Below are positions 33,927 through 43,240 of a stretch of DNA of 64,000 nt, piece by piece. Positions within the stretch are counted from its first letter, which is position 1. Each line of letters begins with the position of its first letter. The DNA is from Ohtaekwangia sp035628875. GTDB lineage: Bacteria; Bacteroidota; Bacteroidia; Cytophagales; Cyclobacteriaceae. Location: NCBI GenBank assembly GCA_035628875.1, contig DASPIZ010000119.1:4599-68598 (forward strand), given 5' to 3'. The position numbers and the translations under genes were made by a program. The notes beneath the pieces are model-generated. The model did not search any database, was not told the DNA's origin, and worked only from the letters and a program-made list of their open reading frames with translations.

Positions 33927-34913
33927 ATGAAACAAATACTAAATGAATTGATCGAACACCGGTCATTAACGAAAGAAACGGCAAGGAAAGTACTGGTTGA
34001 ACTAACGACCGGTAGATTTAATCAAAGTCAGGCAACTGCCTTTATGACGGTGTACATGATGCGTAGTATTACTGTCGACGAATTGCAGGGATTTCGTGAT
34101 GCTATGCTTGAGCTTTGTATTCCTGTAACCTTCGATGCACATGTGATGGATGTGTGCGGAACGGGTGGAGATGGTAAAAATACTTTTAATGTATCTACAC
34201 TTTCGTCTTTCGTTGTAGCGGCGGCAGGCCAGCCTGTTGCTAAACATGGTAACTACGGTGTTTCATCGGCATGCGGGTCTTCCAACTTGCTTGAGTATTT
34301 TGGCTATAAATTTACCAATGATATAGACGAGTTGAAGCGAAGCCTGGAGCGTTCTAACATTTGCTTCATGCATGCTCCGCTGTTTCATCCGGCAATGAAA
34401 AACATGGCACCGATTCGAAAAGAACTTGGCGTTAAAACTTTTTTCAATATGCTCGGACCAATGGTTAATCCTGCTTTTCCAAAACGGCAATTGGTTGGTG
34501 TCTTCAGTCTTGAACTGGCACGGCAATATGGTTATCTTTATCAGAATACCGACAAGGATTTTGTTATACTACATTCCATTGACGGCTACGATGAGGTATC
34601 ACTAACGTCTCCGTTTAAATTTTTCTCTAATGAAGGTGAATGCCTTTCGGAACCTGCTGATCTGGGGCTTCCTAAACTAAAGTATGAAGACCTCCGTGGT
34701 GGTGATTCGGTAGAGGAGTCGGCCGCTATCTTTATGAATGTGCTGGAAGGAAAAGGAACTGAAGCACAAAATGCGGCTGTCATAGCAAACGCTGGAATGG
34801 CTTTGTATGCCGGACATCAGAAGCAGGGGATAACCAAGGCAGTTGATAATGCCCGCGAAGCGCTAGTGTCTGGAAAGGCATTGTCGTGTTTTAAGAAGAT
34901 GCTTAATCACTGA
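33927..34913 (+). CDS. trpD: Anthranilate phosphoribosyltransferase
   Basis: A 328-residue enzyme that joins anthranilate to PRPP. The PRPP-binding GTGGDGKNTFN lies at 78-88. KHGNYGVSSACGSSNLLE and the late NPAFPKRQLVGVF region are also diagnostic. It is separate from trpG, unlike fused forms. trpC follows after 24 nt. Confidence 0.96.
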   Translation: MKQILNELIEHRSLTKETARKVLVELTTGRFNQSQATAFMTVYMMRSITVDELQGFRDAMLELCIPVTFDAHVMDVCGTGGDGKNTFNVSTLSSFVVAAAGQPVAKHGNYGVSSACGSSNLLEYFGYKFTNDIDELKRSLERSNICFMHAPLFHPAMKNMAPIRKELGVKTFFNMLGPMVNPAFPKRQLVGVFSLELARQYGYLYQNTDKDFVILHSIDGYDEVSLTSPFKFFSNEGECLSEPADLGLPKLKYEDLRGGDSVEESAAIFMNVLEGKGTEAQNAAVIANAGMALYAGHQKQGITKAVDNAREALVSGKALSCFKKMLNH

Positions 34914-34937
34914 TCAAACTGGAAATAAAATTAAGTC

Positions 34938-35744
34938 ATGAACATCCTTGATAAGATCATTGCCTATAAACGGAAGGAAGTCGAAGAGCAAAAGCACTTG
35001 TGTTCTGTTAAATCATTGGAGCAGAGCGGCCACTTCAATACACAACCGTTATCCATGCGCAGGTTTATTCAACGTGAAGATCTTACGGGTATCATTGCGG
35101 AGTTTAAAAGAAAGTCTCCGTCGAAGGGAATAATAAACGCGGACGCTCCTGTCACTCAAACCACAATGGGGTATGTTCAAGCCGGTGTTTCTGCGCTGTC
35201 GGTTTTAACCGATACGCCTTCGTTTGGTGGAAGTAATGATGATCTCATGGCAGCCCGGAAAGTTAATTCGTGTCCCATCATCCGCAAAGATTTTACAGTT
35301 GATGAATACCAGATCGTAGAGGCAAAATCGATTGGTGCGGATGCTATTCTTTTGATCGCGGCTGTATTGTCGCCACAGCAAACGAAACAATTTTGTAAGG
35401 TAGCCCATACGTTGGGACTGGAGGTGTTGCTGGAGGTACATGATGAAGCGGAACTGCAACAACACCTGGATGCTGGCGCAGACCTTATTGGTGTGAACAA
35501 CCGCAATCTTAAAACCTTTGATGTAAGTATTGATGTTTCAAAACGACTAGCTTCGTTGATTCCTGATCATGTTGTAAAGGTTTCGGAAAGCGGGATTTCA
35601 AACACGGGAACAATTTTGGAATTACGACAATATGGATACCAGGGTTTTTTGATGGGTGAAAATTTCATGAAACAAAGCCGGCCTGATAAATCCGCACAGG
35701 AATTTATTCAGGAATTGCGAAAAGCAGAATTACAGAATAAATAG
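34938..35744 (+). CDS. trpC: Indole-3-glycerol phosphate synthase
   Basis: A 268-residue TIM-barrel enzyme that closes the indole ring. IIAEFKRKSPSKG (about 53-65), PIIRKDFTVDEYQI and IGVNNRNLKTF are the family motifs, and the late VSESGIS holds the phosphate-binding Ser. It is separate from trpF; the trpF ATG follows the stop with no gap. Confidence 0.96.
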   Translation: MNILDKIIAYKRKEVEEQKHLCSVKSLEQSGHFNTQPLSMRRFIQREDLTGIIAEFKRKSPSKGIINADAPVTQTTMGYVQAGVSALSVLTDTPSFGGSNDDLMAARKVNSCPIIRKDFTVDEYQIVEAKSIGADAILLIAAVLSPQQTKQFCKVAHTLGLEVLLEVHDEAELQQHLDAGADLIGVNNRNLKTFDVSIDVSKRLASLIPDHVVKVSESGISNTGTILELRQYGYQGFLMGENFMKQSRPDKSAQEFIQELRKAELQNK

Positions 35745-36389
35745 ATGGGAAATCTGGTGAAATTGAAAGTGTGTGGAATGCGGGATCATGAGAATATCAT
35801 GGCGGTAGCAGCGCTTCAGCCTGATTACATGGGATTCATCTTTTTTGAAAAATCACCGCGATTTGTTGGTGCCGATTTTACAATACCCCACGATTTCCCG
35901 GCGCATATATCCAGGGTAGGTGTGTTTGTAAATGCGCCGACAGCGATGATACAGGTCCAGGCTAAAAAATTATCCCTCCATTATGTGCAGTTGCATGGTG
36001 CAGAAACACCGGAACAGATACGCGAGTTGAAAGAAACAGGGATAAACGTTGTGAAGGTTTTTTCTGTAGATGATGCTTTTGATTTTGCTTCTGTAATTCC
36101 GTACGAAGGTCTCGCTGATTTTTTTCTGTTCGATACAAAAGGGAAATTCTACGGTGGTAATGCAGCTACCTTCAATTGGAATATACTTAGAAACTACAGT
36201 CAAAAAGTTCCGTTTTTTTTAAGCGGTGGAATTTCACCGAAAAACGTGGAAGCTATTGCCTTATTAGAAGATATGAATTTGCATTCACTCGACGTAAACA
36301 GCGGAGTTGAAACGGCACCTGGTATAAAGGACACGAAGCTGGTGCATGCCATTTTGCAACAGATTGAATCATCAAAAACGAATAAATAA
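35745..36389 (+). CDS. trpF: Phosphoribosylanthranilate isomerase
   Basis: A 214-residue TIM-barrel isomerase. The catalytic Cys is in LKVCGMRDHENI near the N-terminus. MGFIFFEKSPRF, VQLHGAETPEQI, FLFDTKGKFYGG and the C-terminal LDVNSGVETAPGIKD are typical. It abuts trpC and lies 3 nt before trpB. Confidence 0.96.
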   Translation: MGNLVKLKVCGMRDHENIMAVAALQPDYMGFIFFEKSPRFVGADFTIPHDFPAHISRVGVFVNAPTAMIQVQAKKLSLHYVQLHGAETPEQIRELKETGINVVKVFSVDDAFDFASVIPYEGLADFFLFDTKGKFYGGNAATFNWNILRNYSQKVPFFLSGGISPKNVEAIALLEDMNLHSLDVNSGVETAPGIKDTKLVHAILQQIESSKTNK

Positions 36390-36392
36390 TTT

Positions 36393-37574
36393 ATGAAATA
36401 TACAGTTGACGCTAAGGGCTATTATGGAAAATTCGGAGGTGCTTTCATTCCCGAAATGCTTTATCCGAATGTAGAAGAACTTCGCACGCGGTACCTGGAA
36501 ATTATCCAACAGGATGAATTCCGGAAAGAATTTGATCACCTGTTAAAAAATTATGTCGGGCGTCCAACGCCGCTATATTACGCCACGCGCCTGTCTGAGC
36601 ATTGCAATGCTAAGGTGTATCTTAAAAGGGAAGACCTTTGTCATACAGGTGCACACAAGGTAAATAACACCATTGGTCAGATCCTGTTGGCAAAGCGACT
36701 TGGCAAACAAAAGATAATAGCTGAAACCGGAGCGGGACAACACGGTGTGGCTACTGCTACGGTGTGTGCGCTCATGGGAATGGAATGCATTGTTTACATG
36801 GGCAAAGTCGACATGGAGCGTCAACGTCCTAACGTAGAGCGTATGCGCATTCTTGGCGCAAAGGTGGTTCCGGCAGTGAGTGGTAACATGACGTTGAAGG
36901 ATGCTACGAACGAAGCAATGCGTCATTGGATCAACAATCCGACAGATACACATTATATCATTGGTTCTGTGGTGGGGCCGCATCCTTATCCGGATATGGT
37001 AACGCGGTTTCAATCAGTGATCAGTGAAGAGATAAAAACACAATTGCAGGGCGAAATCGGAAACCCATATCCTGATTACGTTTTTGCCTGTGTAGGGGGA
37101 GGAAGTAATGCTGCCGGCGCTTTTTATCATTTTCTTGATGATGAACATGTTCAACTGATCGGTGTCGAGGCCGCCGGAAAAGGAATTGACACAGGAGAAT
37201 CGGCAGCAACCATTGCATTGGGAAAGATTGGTGTACTGCATGGCAGTAAGATGCTTTTGATGCAAAACGAAGATGGCCAGGTGATCGAACCTTATTCGAT
37301 TTCCGCAGGATTGGATTATCCTGGAATTGGTCCTTTACATGCTCACTTATTTGATGTGGGACGTGTAAAATTTGTGAGTGCAACAGATGAGGAGGCTATG
37401 GATGCAGGCATTCAGCTCAGTCGTTTGGAAGGAATCATCCCGGCGATTGAATCATCACACGCACTTGCCGCACTGAACCAATTCAAATTCGATAAAGATG
37501 ATGTTGTTGTACTTAATCTTTCGGGCCGTGGTGATAAGGATCTGGAAACCTATATACGATGGGGAAGGTACTAG
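36393..37574 (+). CDS. trpB: Tryptophan synthase beta chain
   Basis: A 393-residue PLP enzyme condensing indole and serine. The PLP lysine is Lys89 in LCHTGAHKVNN; ETGAGQHGVATATV and the CVGGGSNAAG phosphate loop are intact. The N-terminus YGKFGGAFIPEML is that of the standard TrpB1 type. The alpha-subunit gene follows only after a 276-nt repeat region. Confidence 0.96.
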   Translation: MKYTVDAKGYYGKFGGAFIPEMLYPNVEELRTRYLEIIQQDEFRKEFDHLLKNYVGRPTPLYYATRLSEHCNAKVYLKREDLCHTGAHKVNNTIGQILLAKRLGKQKIIAETGAGQHGVATATVCALMGMECIVYMGKVDMERQRPNVERMRILGAKVVPAVSGNMTLKDATNEAMRHWINNPTDTHYIIGSVVGPHPYPDMVTRFQSVISEEIKTQLQGEIGNPYPDYVFACVGGGSNAAGAFYHFLDDEHVQLIGVEAAGKGIDTGESAATIALGKIGVLHGSKMLLMQNEDGQVIEPYSISAGLDYPGIGPLHAHLFDVGRVKFVSATDEEAMDAGIQLSRLEGIIPAIESSHALAALNQFKFDKDDVVVLNLSGRGDKDLETYIRWGRY

Positions 37575-37845
37575 TTCATGGTTCAAGGTTCAAAGTTCAA
37601 GGTTTAAAGTTCAAAGTTCAAAGTTTAAGGTTCAAAGGGGATCTCGGTAACGAGGGGTTGGTCGAAAATTGTTTGAGGTTTGAGGTTGGTTTCGATTAAG
37701 TACGAAGTTTTTACTTCTCAAACTCGAGGCTCGAAGCTCGTGGCTCGCAGCTTCTTCGAAATCCCTGTCGGTTATCGCAACCACCCTGAAACTTACAGCT
37801 TGTAGCCTGAAGCTTATCGAAAACATTAAAGAAAATAATTACTAA
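37575..37845. repeat. Repeat block separating trpB and trpA
   Basis: At 37577-37637 there are repeats of GTTCAAAGTTCAAGG type. At 37668-37690 there is TTGAGGTTTGAGG. At 37720-37760 there are CGAGGCTCGAAGCTCGTGGCTCG words. At 37785-37815 there is CTTACAGCTTGTAGCCTGAAGC. Four of the window's repeat word families thus sit together. No terminator or promoter is obvious, so transcription may still run into trpA. Confidence 0.75.
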
Positions 37846-37850
37846 TAAGT

Positions 37851-38642
37851 ATGAATCGAATACATAAATTATTCGCTGGTAATCCGAAAGATATTCTTTC
37901 CATTTATTATACGGCGGGGTTTCCGAAGCTTGATGATACGGTGCGCATTGCTGTAGCGTTGGAAAAATCAGGTGCCGATGTAATTGAAATTGGGATTCCT
38001 TTTTCTGATCCTGTTGCCGATGGTCCGACCATACAAGCAAGTAACAAACTTGCGCTTGATAATGGCATGACTTTAAAGTTGTTATTAAAACAAGTGAAGG
38101 ACATTCGTAAGCAGGTGAATATACCCATTATTCTCATGGGCTATTTAAATCCTGTGTTTCAATATGGGATCGAGAAATTTATCAGAGATGCTGCTGATGC
38201 TGGTGTTGATGGTTTGATACTTCCGGATATGCCCATGGATGTATACCAGCATGAATACAAATCTTTATTCGATGCTGCTGATCTCACCAATACGTTTTTA
38301 ATTTCTCCAACAACATCTGAAGATCGAATTCGAAAAATCGATGAAGTGACTGACGGTTTTATCTATGCAGTTTCAGCATCAAGCACGACAGGCGCAAAAT
38401 CGGGATTTGCATCGCAGCAATTGGAATATTTTACACGCCTTCAATCTTTGAAGTTGAAGAATCCGTTTTTAATAGGATTCGGTATCTCTGATAACGAAAC
38501 CTTTAAAACAGCGTCGTCGTATTGCGCAGGTGCAATTGTTGGAAGTGCATTCGTTAATCTCCTCAAAGAATCTAAAAACTTAGAAGCAGACGTGGATCGT
38601 TTCGTTAAAGAGATAAAGGGAGAACTGGTAGTTCAAAGTTAA
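37851..38642 (+). CDS. trpA: Tryptophan synthase alpha chain
   Basis: A 263-residue TIM-barrel lyase that splits indoleglycerol phosphate into indole and glyceraldehyde-3-phosphate. ADVIEIGIPFSDPVADGP holds the catalytic Glu; the catalytic Asp is in DGLILPDMP. The late GFGISDNETF binds phosphate. It ends the trp operon. The start ATG is preceded by AATAAGT. Confidence 0.96.
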   Translation: MNRIHKLFAGNPKDILSIYYTAGFPKLDDTVRIAVALEKSGADVIEIGIPFSDPVADGPTIQASNKLALDNGMTLKLLLKQVKDIRKQVNIPIILMGYLNPVFQYGIEKFIRDAADAGVDGLILPDMPMDVYQHEYKSLFDAADLTNTFLISPTTSEDRIRKIDEVTDGFIYAVSASSTTGAKSGFASQQLEYFTRLQSLKLKNPFLIGFGISDNETFKTASSYCAGAIVGSAFVNLLKESKNLEADVDRFVKEIKGELVVQS

Positions 38643-38745
38643 GAGTTCAAGGTTCAAGGTCTGACGGTTCAAGGTTCAAAGTTCAGGATTGGTTTTCGAA
38701 AACGGGGGCTTGCGACAATGTTTGAGGTTTGCGGTTTGGTTCGAA
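38640..38745. repeat. GTTCAAGGTTCAAAG and TTTGAGGTTTGCGG repeats after trpA
   Basis: The first 100 nt after trpA repeat the same words as in the trpB-trpA gap. There is no terminator hairpin with a T-run here. Confidence 0.6.
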
Positions 38746-38848
38746 AACAGTTTTAGATAAGCGAAAACAACGGGGAGCGTTATCGTAACTCTTAAATCAT
38801 TGCCCAACAAACTCGAGGCTCGCACTTCACATATCTTTCCATCGCTAC

Positions 38849-39128
38849 CGTCATCCTGAATTGTGCTTGCCACGCAAGCGCGCAATGAAGGATCCCCGGA
38901 AGAGCAGTAGCAGTCTCTCGTTATTGAAATCGCTTTCGCGTTGGGTATCCTAGACTTTGACTTTGACGAAGCACGATTGTGAGTGGACGATAACGAGGAA
39001 CTGGTCATTTGATTGTGACTTGCCCTGCTAGCGTGATTTTGGTTTTTCGATACGAGTGATTTATTCCGCTGTTCCGGGGGATCCTTCATTGCGCTGACAG
39101 CTGACGCTATCAGCAATTCAGGATGACG
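38849..39128 (-). repeat. Sixth copy of the palindromic element, inverted relative to the array
   Basis: This 280-bp copy begins CGTCATCCTGAATTGTGC, carries GAAGGATCCCCGGAAG, and ends CAATTCAGGATGACG. Its core (GTTATTGAAATCGCTTTCGC, CACGATTGTGAGTGG) is the reverse complement of the core in the 3.6-5.5 kb array. The terminal hairpin at its right end differs: GCTGA..TCAGC replaces CAGC..GCTG, keeping the pairing. Confidence 0.9.
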
Positions 39129-39423
39129 GATCGTAGAGAGAGGGGATTGACGGAGTAGATAGAAAATGATGACGGATCGTAGAGAGAGGAGAATGACGGA
39201 GTAACATTTCAAAGTTCTTTATCCTATATCAAAGCACATAAGTTACTGCCCAACAAACTCAAAGCTCGTAGCTCGAAACTCATAGTTTTTTTGCAAAGCC
39301 CATCAAACATAAAAAAACGCCTTTGCAGCTTTCAGCCTGAAGCTTGCAGCTCATCGAAAACTACGATTGTCTACGAAGACCGATTGCAGAATTTTGTACC
39401 TTAGCAATATCACTTCAAGTCCT
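39129..39423. repeat. Tail subrepeats and simple repeats before the Uma2 gene
   Basis: After the palindromic copy come two GGATCGTAGAGAGAGG-type subrepeats, also found in the array's spacers in inverse form. AAGCTCGTAGCTCGAAAC and GCTTTCAGCCTGAAGCTTGC words follow. No gene is seen. Confidence 0.6.
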
Positions 39424-39990
39424 ATGCCGGTAGCAAAAAACTATACCCAGGAAGAATATCTTGACCTTGAAAGAAAGGCAGACTATAAGAGTGAATACTT
39501 TCAGGGGGAAATATTTGCAATGTCTGGTGTTTCGCGAAATCATAACGTGATAACAGGTAATTTATTAGCATATCTTCATGGCGCGCTAAAAGGGAAACGG
39601 AGCCGGCCGTATTCAAGCAATATGAGGCTGCACATACCGGCGAATTCACTTTATACCTATCCTGATATTATGGTGGTTTGTGGCGGTGAACAATTTCTTG
39701 ATCAGGAATTTGATACCCTTACCAATCCTGTTTTTATAGCAGAGATACTTTCACCTTCTACCTCAGATTATGATATCGGTGGAAAATTTACCTTATATCG
39801 TTCGATACCTTCGTTAAAAGAATATTGGACGGTTTCTTCGATAGATTATCATGTGGAGAAATTTTTAAAGAACGATGCTGACAATACCTGGATTCTTAGT
39901 GAAACGACCACGCTTACCGACAAAGTTTTATTGAGTTCGCTGAGTCTCGACGTTTCATTGGAGGATTTGTATGCTGATGTTAAATTCTGA
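39424..39990 (+). CDS. Uma2 family (DUF820) endonuclease-like protein
   Basis: A 188-residue PD-(D/E)xK-like protein. The Uma2 pattern is clear: YTQEEYLDLERKADYKSEYFQGEIFAMSG-type N-terminus, then YTYPDIMVVCGG with the Asp, and VFIAEILSPSTSDYD with the Glu, followed by GGKFTLYRSIPSLKEYW. The family is widespread and spreads by transfer; most members have unknown targets. I use the ATG at 39424. It lies 10 nt before the ArsC-like gene. Confidence 0.85.
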   Translation: MPVAKNYTQEEYLDLERKADYKSEYFQGEIFAMSGVSRNHNVITGNLLAYLHGALKGKRSRPYSSNMRLHIPANSLYTYPDIMVVCGGEQFLDQEFDTLTNPVFIAEILSPSTSDYDIGGKFTLYRSIPSLKEYWTVSSIDYHVEKFLKNDADNTWILSETTTLTDKVLLSSLSLDVSLEDLYADVKF

Positions 39991-40000
39991 ATATTGACAC

Positions 40001-40360
40001 ATGAATAAAAAATTAATCGTTTACGGAATCAAAAATTGCAATACGGTGAAAAAAGCGCTTCTGTGGCTGGATAAAGAAAAAGTATCGTATGACTTTCACG
40101 ATTACAAATCGAAAGGCATTGATACTGATAAATTAAAGTCATGGTGTAAACAGGTAGGGTGGGAGGCGCTCGTGAACAAGAAGGGCACTACATGGCGTCA
40201 ACTTGACGACAAGGCAAAGGGGAAAGTAGTAAATGAATCCGCGGCTATTGACTTGATGCAGGAGAAGACCAGTGTGATAAAGCGTCCGTTAATTGAGGAA
40301 GGTGGCAAAGTAAAAGTGTTGGGGTTCGATGAGCAGAACTATTCCGAAGAACTAACATAA
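40001..40360 (+). CDS. ArsC/Spx/YffB family protein
   Basis: A 119-residue thioredoxin-fold protein of the arsenate reductase-like family. The N-terminus IVYGIKNCNTVKKALLWL has a single Cys13 in place of the CxxC of Spx. WRQLDDKAKGKVVNESAAI and VIKRPLIEEGGKVKVLGF are the standard C-terminal parts. The closest type is YffB/ArsC-like rather than true arsenate reductase; no ars genes are nearby. Confidence 0.82.
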   Translation: MNKKLIVYGIKNCNTVKKALLWLDKEKVSYDFHDYKSKGIDTDKLKSWCKQVGWEALVNKKGTTWRQLDDKAKGKVVNESAAIDLMQEKTSVIKRPLIEEGGKVKVLGFDEQNYSEELT

Positions 40361-40371
40361 GCGGAAAAGCA

Positions 40372-40397
40372 AGAGACTCCCTTTTTAGGAAGCCTCT
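40372..40397 (-). terminator. Probable terminator of the SusCD operon
   Basis: On the minus strand AGAGGCTTCCT-AAAA-AGGGAGTCTCT pairs over 11 positions with two G-U pairs, followed by TTGCTTTT. On the plus strand those two pairs become mismatches, so it is directed at the leftward operon. Confidence 0.55.
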
Positions 40398-40425
40398 GTG
40401 ATAGCAAGATTAGTGAATAGATTGA

Positions 40426-41826
40426 TTAGTAGAGACGTGGAAAAAGCTTAGACACTTTGAAAGTTTCTGGGCGAACTTTTCTAAAAGAACCACTTCGTAT
40501 TATTTTATTATGCCTGTTTGAAAAATTTACACGACTGCTGGATGCCTCTTTGGTGATCGGAGATATATCGGAGAATTCACCGTTAGATAGTCGTATTGTT
40601 TGTGCGATTATACTTGGTACGGCAGTATTAGTCCATTTGTTTTTATGTTCAGCGGTATAGGTTTGAATAAAAACCTCTTCTTCCCCTAATGGTTCGAAGT
40701 CTCCATCAATAAATTCAATAAAAGCAACTTCGAATTCTAATGGATCTAATGTTCCATCATAATAGGTATATGTCAAACCAAAAGTTGTGTCATCATATCC
40801 CAGGTCAAAGAGGTCGCCAGAAAATGTACGTGGTAGAAATACAAATTCATAATTGTAGTCAAAGTCGCGGTAGGCAGAAGCGGTTAATATTCCATCCCAT
40901 GAAGGTGTTTCCGACGTTTCGCCAATCCGTACAAACATGTCCATATCAGCAAGGGTTCCTTCCTCGGTACCAGGCCAACTCATGAAAATCCACATGCCAT
41001 CTTCTTGTGCAATTGTTAAAGTAGCTTTATCATTTGTGCCGACTTGTACCTGCCCATCTTCAATTAATGTTATTTCTAAAGTTTCAGGATCCTCCAATTG
41101 ATCATCCGAATATAATCCTACTTCAATCATTGCTGATGTTTGACCGGCGGGAATAGTTATTGTTCCATACTCTGATACAATAATATAATCGGAAGGTGGC
41201 GTTTCGTCAGTTTCTGTTTCAGCATCCTGCGCTGTTCCACTTAATTCATATGCAACTGTGACGTCTGTGTCAGCCGCCTCGGCTAAAGTAACCTCGATTT
41301 CAATCAATCCGTCAGATTCAATTGCTGTAAGTTCCGTTTCTACAAAAGAGACAGTAGCTAGTGGCGCATCGTCGTCGTCATCAGTAATTGTTATAGTGAT
41401 CTCATCCTCCGATCCAATCTTAATCCCGTTCTCATTTACATCATCCAATGTTATTGTAATGACTTCATCACCTTCGTTTGTATCGTCTTGTTTAACGGCG
41501 AGCTGAATGGATGCACTTGTTTCACCTTTATCAATATCAACGCGTCCAAAGGCACCTTGAATGTCGAAGTCAGCGGTTTCGGTAGTTCCCTCGATGGCCG
41601 TGCCACCTACGTCGTATGTAAGCGTGAAGTTACGGGGGGCCGGCTTGTTAAGTTCAATTTCAACATCAATCATTCCATCGCCTTCTCCGATTGTCATAGC
41701 GTCTGTGGTAAAGGAGATTTCTGCACCGGATGCAGGTTCATCGTCATCTTTACAAGATGTAAACAGTAGACTTAGGGCGGCAAAGACAACCAGGATTGGC
41801 CGCAGCAGTGTAGTGGTTTTGAACAT
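40426..41826 (-). CDS. Lipoprotein with two Calx-beta-like domains
   Basis: The 466-residue lipoprotein has a lipobox with Cys25 (LLFTSCKDDDE). Two acidic beta-rich Calx-beta-like domains follow at about 35-140 and 150-270, each ending in a TITITDDD- or TLTIAQEDG-type strand. A C-terminal beta domain (about 275-420, starting WIFMSWPGTEEG) and a basic tail (SGSFRKVRPETFKVSKLFPRLY-like) complete it. Such domains bind calcium and occur in adhesins and surface proteins. It is the last gene of the SusCD operon, so likely a surface ligand-binding lipoprotein (SusE/F-like role, by position). The start is ATG 41826. Confidence 0.8.
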   Translation of the reverse strand: MFKTTTLLRPILVVFAALSLLFTSCKDDDEPASGAEISFTTDAMTIGEGDGMIDVEIELNKPAPRNFTLTYDVGGTAIEGTTETADFDIQGAFGRVDIDKGETSASIQLAVKQDDTNEGDEVITITLDDVNENGIKIGSEDEITITITDDDDDAPLATVSFVETELTAIESDGLIEIEVTLAEAADTDVTVAYELSGTAQDAETETDETPPSDYIIVSEYGTITIPAGQTSAMIEVGLYSDDQLEDPETLEITLIEDGQVQVGTNDKATLTIAQEDGMWIFMSWPGTEEGTLADMDMFVRIGETSETPSWDGILTASAYRDFDYNYEFVFLPRTFSGDLFDLGYDDTTFGLTYTYYDGTLDPLEFEVAFIEFIDGDFEPLGEEEVFIQTYTAEHKNKWTNTAVPSIIAQTIRLSNGEFSDISPITKEASSSRVNFSNRHNKIIRSGSFRKVRPETFKVSKLFPRLY

Positions 41827-41902
41827 ATGTTTTATTTTATAATCAATTCTGTCGAGGGCTGTCTTATCCAACGCGATATTGGACGGACACCTTTATAAGT
41901 TA

Positions 41903-43240
41903 TTAATTTCCACGGACAAAAACAACGCTCCATCCCGTACACGGATTGTGAAGTTCGTAAACGCCATCATTCAGCCGGAAAATGTATGTATTATCTCCCT
42001 CGGTGAGTGCATTGAGGTAGATGTTTATGTTTTCAACATTGGCTTGTGTTGGGCTGTTAAAGATTGAGATAGTTGGCTCAAAATCAAAGATTATCCGGTT
42101 ACCATCCAACTGTGGTGTAAACTCGCGAAGCGCAAAGGTTACCGATCCATCCGGGTTTTCGATATAAAATCCAATGCCGTAGAGCCCGCCGCTGTAATTA
42201 TAATACAATTGCATTTCCAGGGCGCCTTGTACATTTTCCATTATTTCGTCTCCAACGTATTCCCCATTGTCGAAAATGTATTCCAACGGCGCGAAATAAA
42301 AAGTTGTTGTTTCTACAAAGTTTGCACCGCTGAGGTCAAGTAGTGTTGTTTCAACCAATACATCATCATTTGTGGAAGTCGTCGCCTCATAGCTGTGAAC
42401 ATTGATTGGATCATCGCATATATCAATTGATCCGTTAACAAGCGTATTAAATTTCAAGCCTTTCAGGGTTATATCCTGGCCGAAGAATTTTCCGGAAAAA
42501 GCAGTATTTAAAATCAATGAATCACCCTGGATAAGATATCCGGTTGTGAAATTTACATCTTCCACGTTTGCACTATTGGATTTTCGTGATACCGCAGAGA
42601 TGCTTAGGACCCGCCGGGTGCCATCCAGTCCTGTGTAAAGTGCAAGGTCTTTATCTTCGTAAGCAATGCGCAATGAAGACGTGAGCTTATTCAGGTCGTT
42701 GGCCATGGTGTTGAGATTTTCCGCCACATCAATACCTATCAGATTTTCGTCTCCGGCATTGGCTTCTTCAAACAACAGCCGGGTTGGTACGCCAACATCG
42801 CTTTTGCTTAGAAACACTAGCGCATTGTCCGGGGTTTTATTTACGTAATTGAATTCGTATTCGGCGGGAAAAGTTGCATCATCAAGTTCGAAAAGAAAAG
42901 AAAAAAAGGAATATGTTTCAAAGATGAGTTCTAATCCCAAAGAACTGTCGATCCGGTATGTTAATGTTTGTTCAAAGAATTCACCATCATTGGCACCCAG
43001 GTCGGACTTGATTGTTACCGTATTGTCATCGTTAAAATTAAGCAGTACCCAGAATGATCCTGATGTTTCGTCGGGTGTGTATTTCATTTTCCAGGGATTG
43101 GCAATCAAATCATTTTTAAGATTTGCTTTTGCTTCGGCCACACGTTCATCAGCAGATTTATCAAAGACTTTTTGATCATCGTCTTTGCAGGATGTGACCA
43201 GGAGTATGAATACCGGAAGGAGGTAGATTATATTTTTCAT
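41903..43240 (-). CDS. DUF4302 family lipoprotein
   Basis: The 445-residue lipoprotein has Cys18 in LLVTSCKDDDQ. The pattern matches DUF4302: KSADERVAEAKANLKNDLIANPWKMKY near the N-terminus, then beta-rich segments with NFNDDNTVTIKSDLG. DUF4302 proteins lie in SusCD loci beside a zinc metallohydrolase, as here. Function unknown. The ATG at 43240 overlaps the metallohydrolase stop by one base (TGATG); a GTG one codon earlier is also possible. Confidence 0.82.
   Translation of the reverse strand: MKNIIYLLPVFILLVTSCKDDDQKVFDKSADERVAEAKANLKNDLIANPWKMKYTPDETSGSFWVLLNFNDDNTVTIKSDLGANDGEFFEQTLTYRIDSSLGLELIFETYSFFSFLFELDDATFPAEYEFNYVNKTPDNALVFLSKSDVGVPTRLLFEEANAGDENLIGIDVAENLNTMANDLNKLTSSLRIAYEDKDLALYTGLDGTRRVLSISAVSRKSNSANVEDVNFTTGYLIQGDSLILNTAFSGKFFGQDITLKGLKFNTLVNGSIDICDDPINVHSYEATTSTNDDVLVETTLLDLSGANFVETTTFYFAPLEYIFDNGEYVGDEIMENVQGALEMQLYYNYSGGLYGIGFYIENPDGSVTFALREFTPQLDGNRIIFDFEPTISIFNSPTQANVENINIYLNALTEGDNTYIFRLNDGVYELHNPCTGWSVVFVRGN

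Noticed and set aside
38676..39212. 178-codon minus-strand open frame
   Set aside because: It lies across the inverted palindromic element and simple repeats; the peptide is low-complexity and repeats array words.
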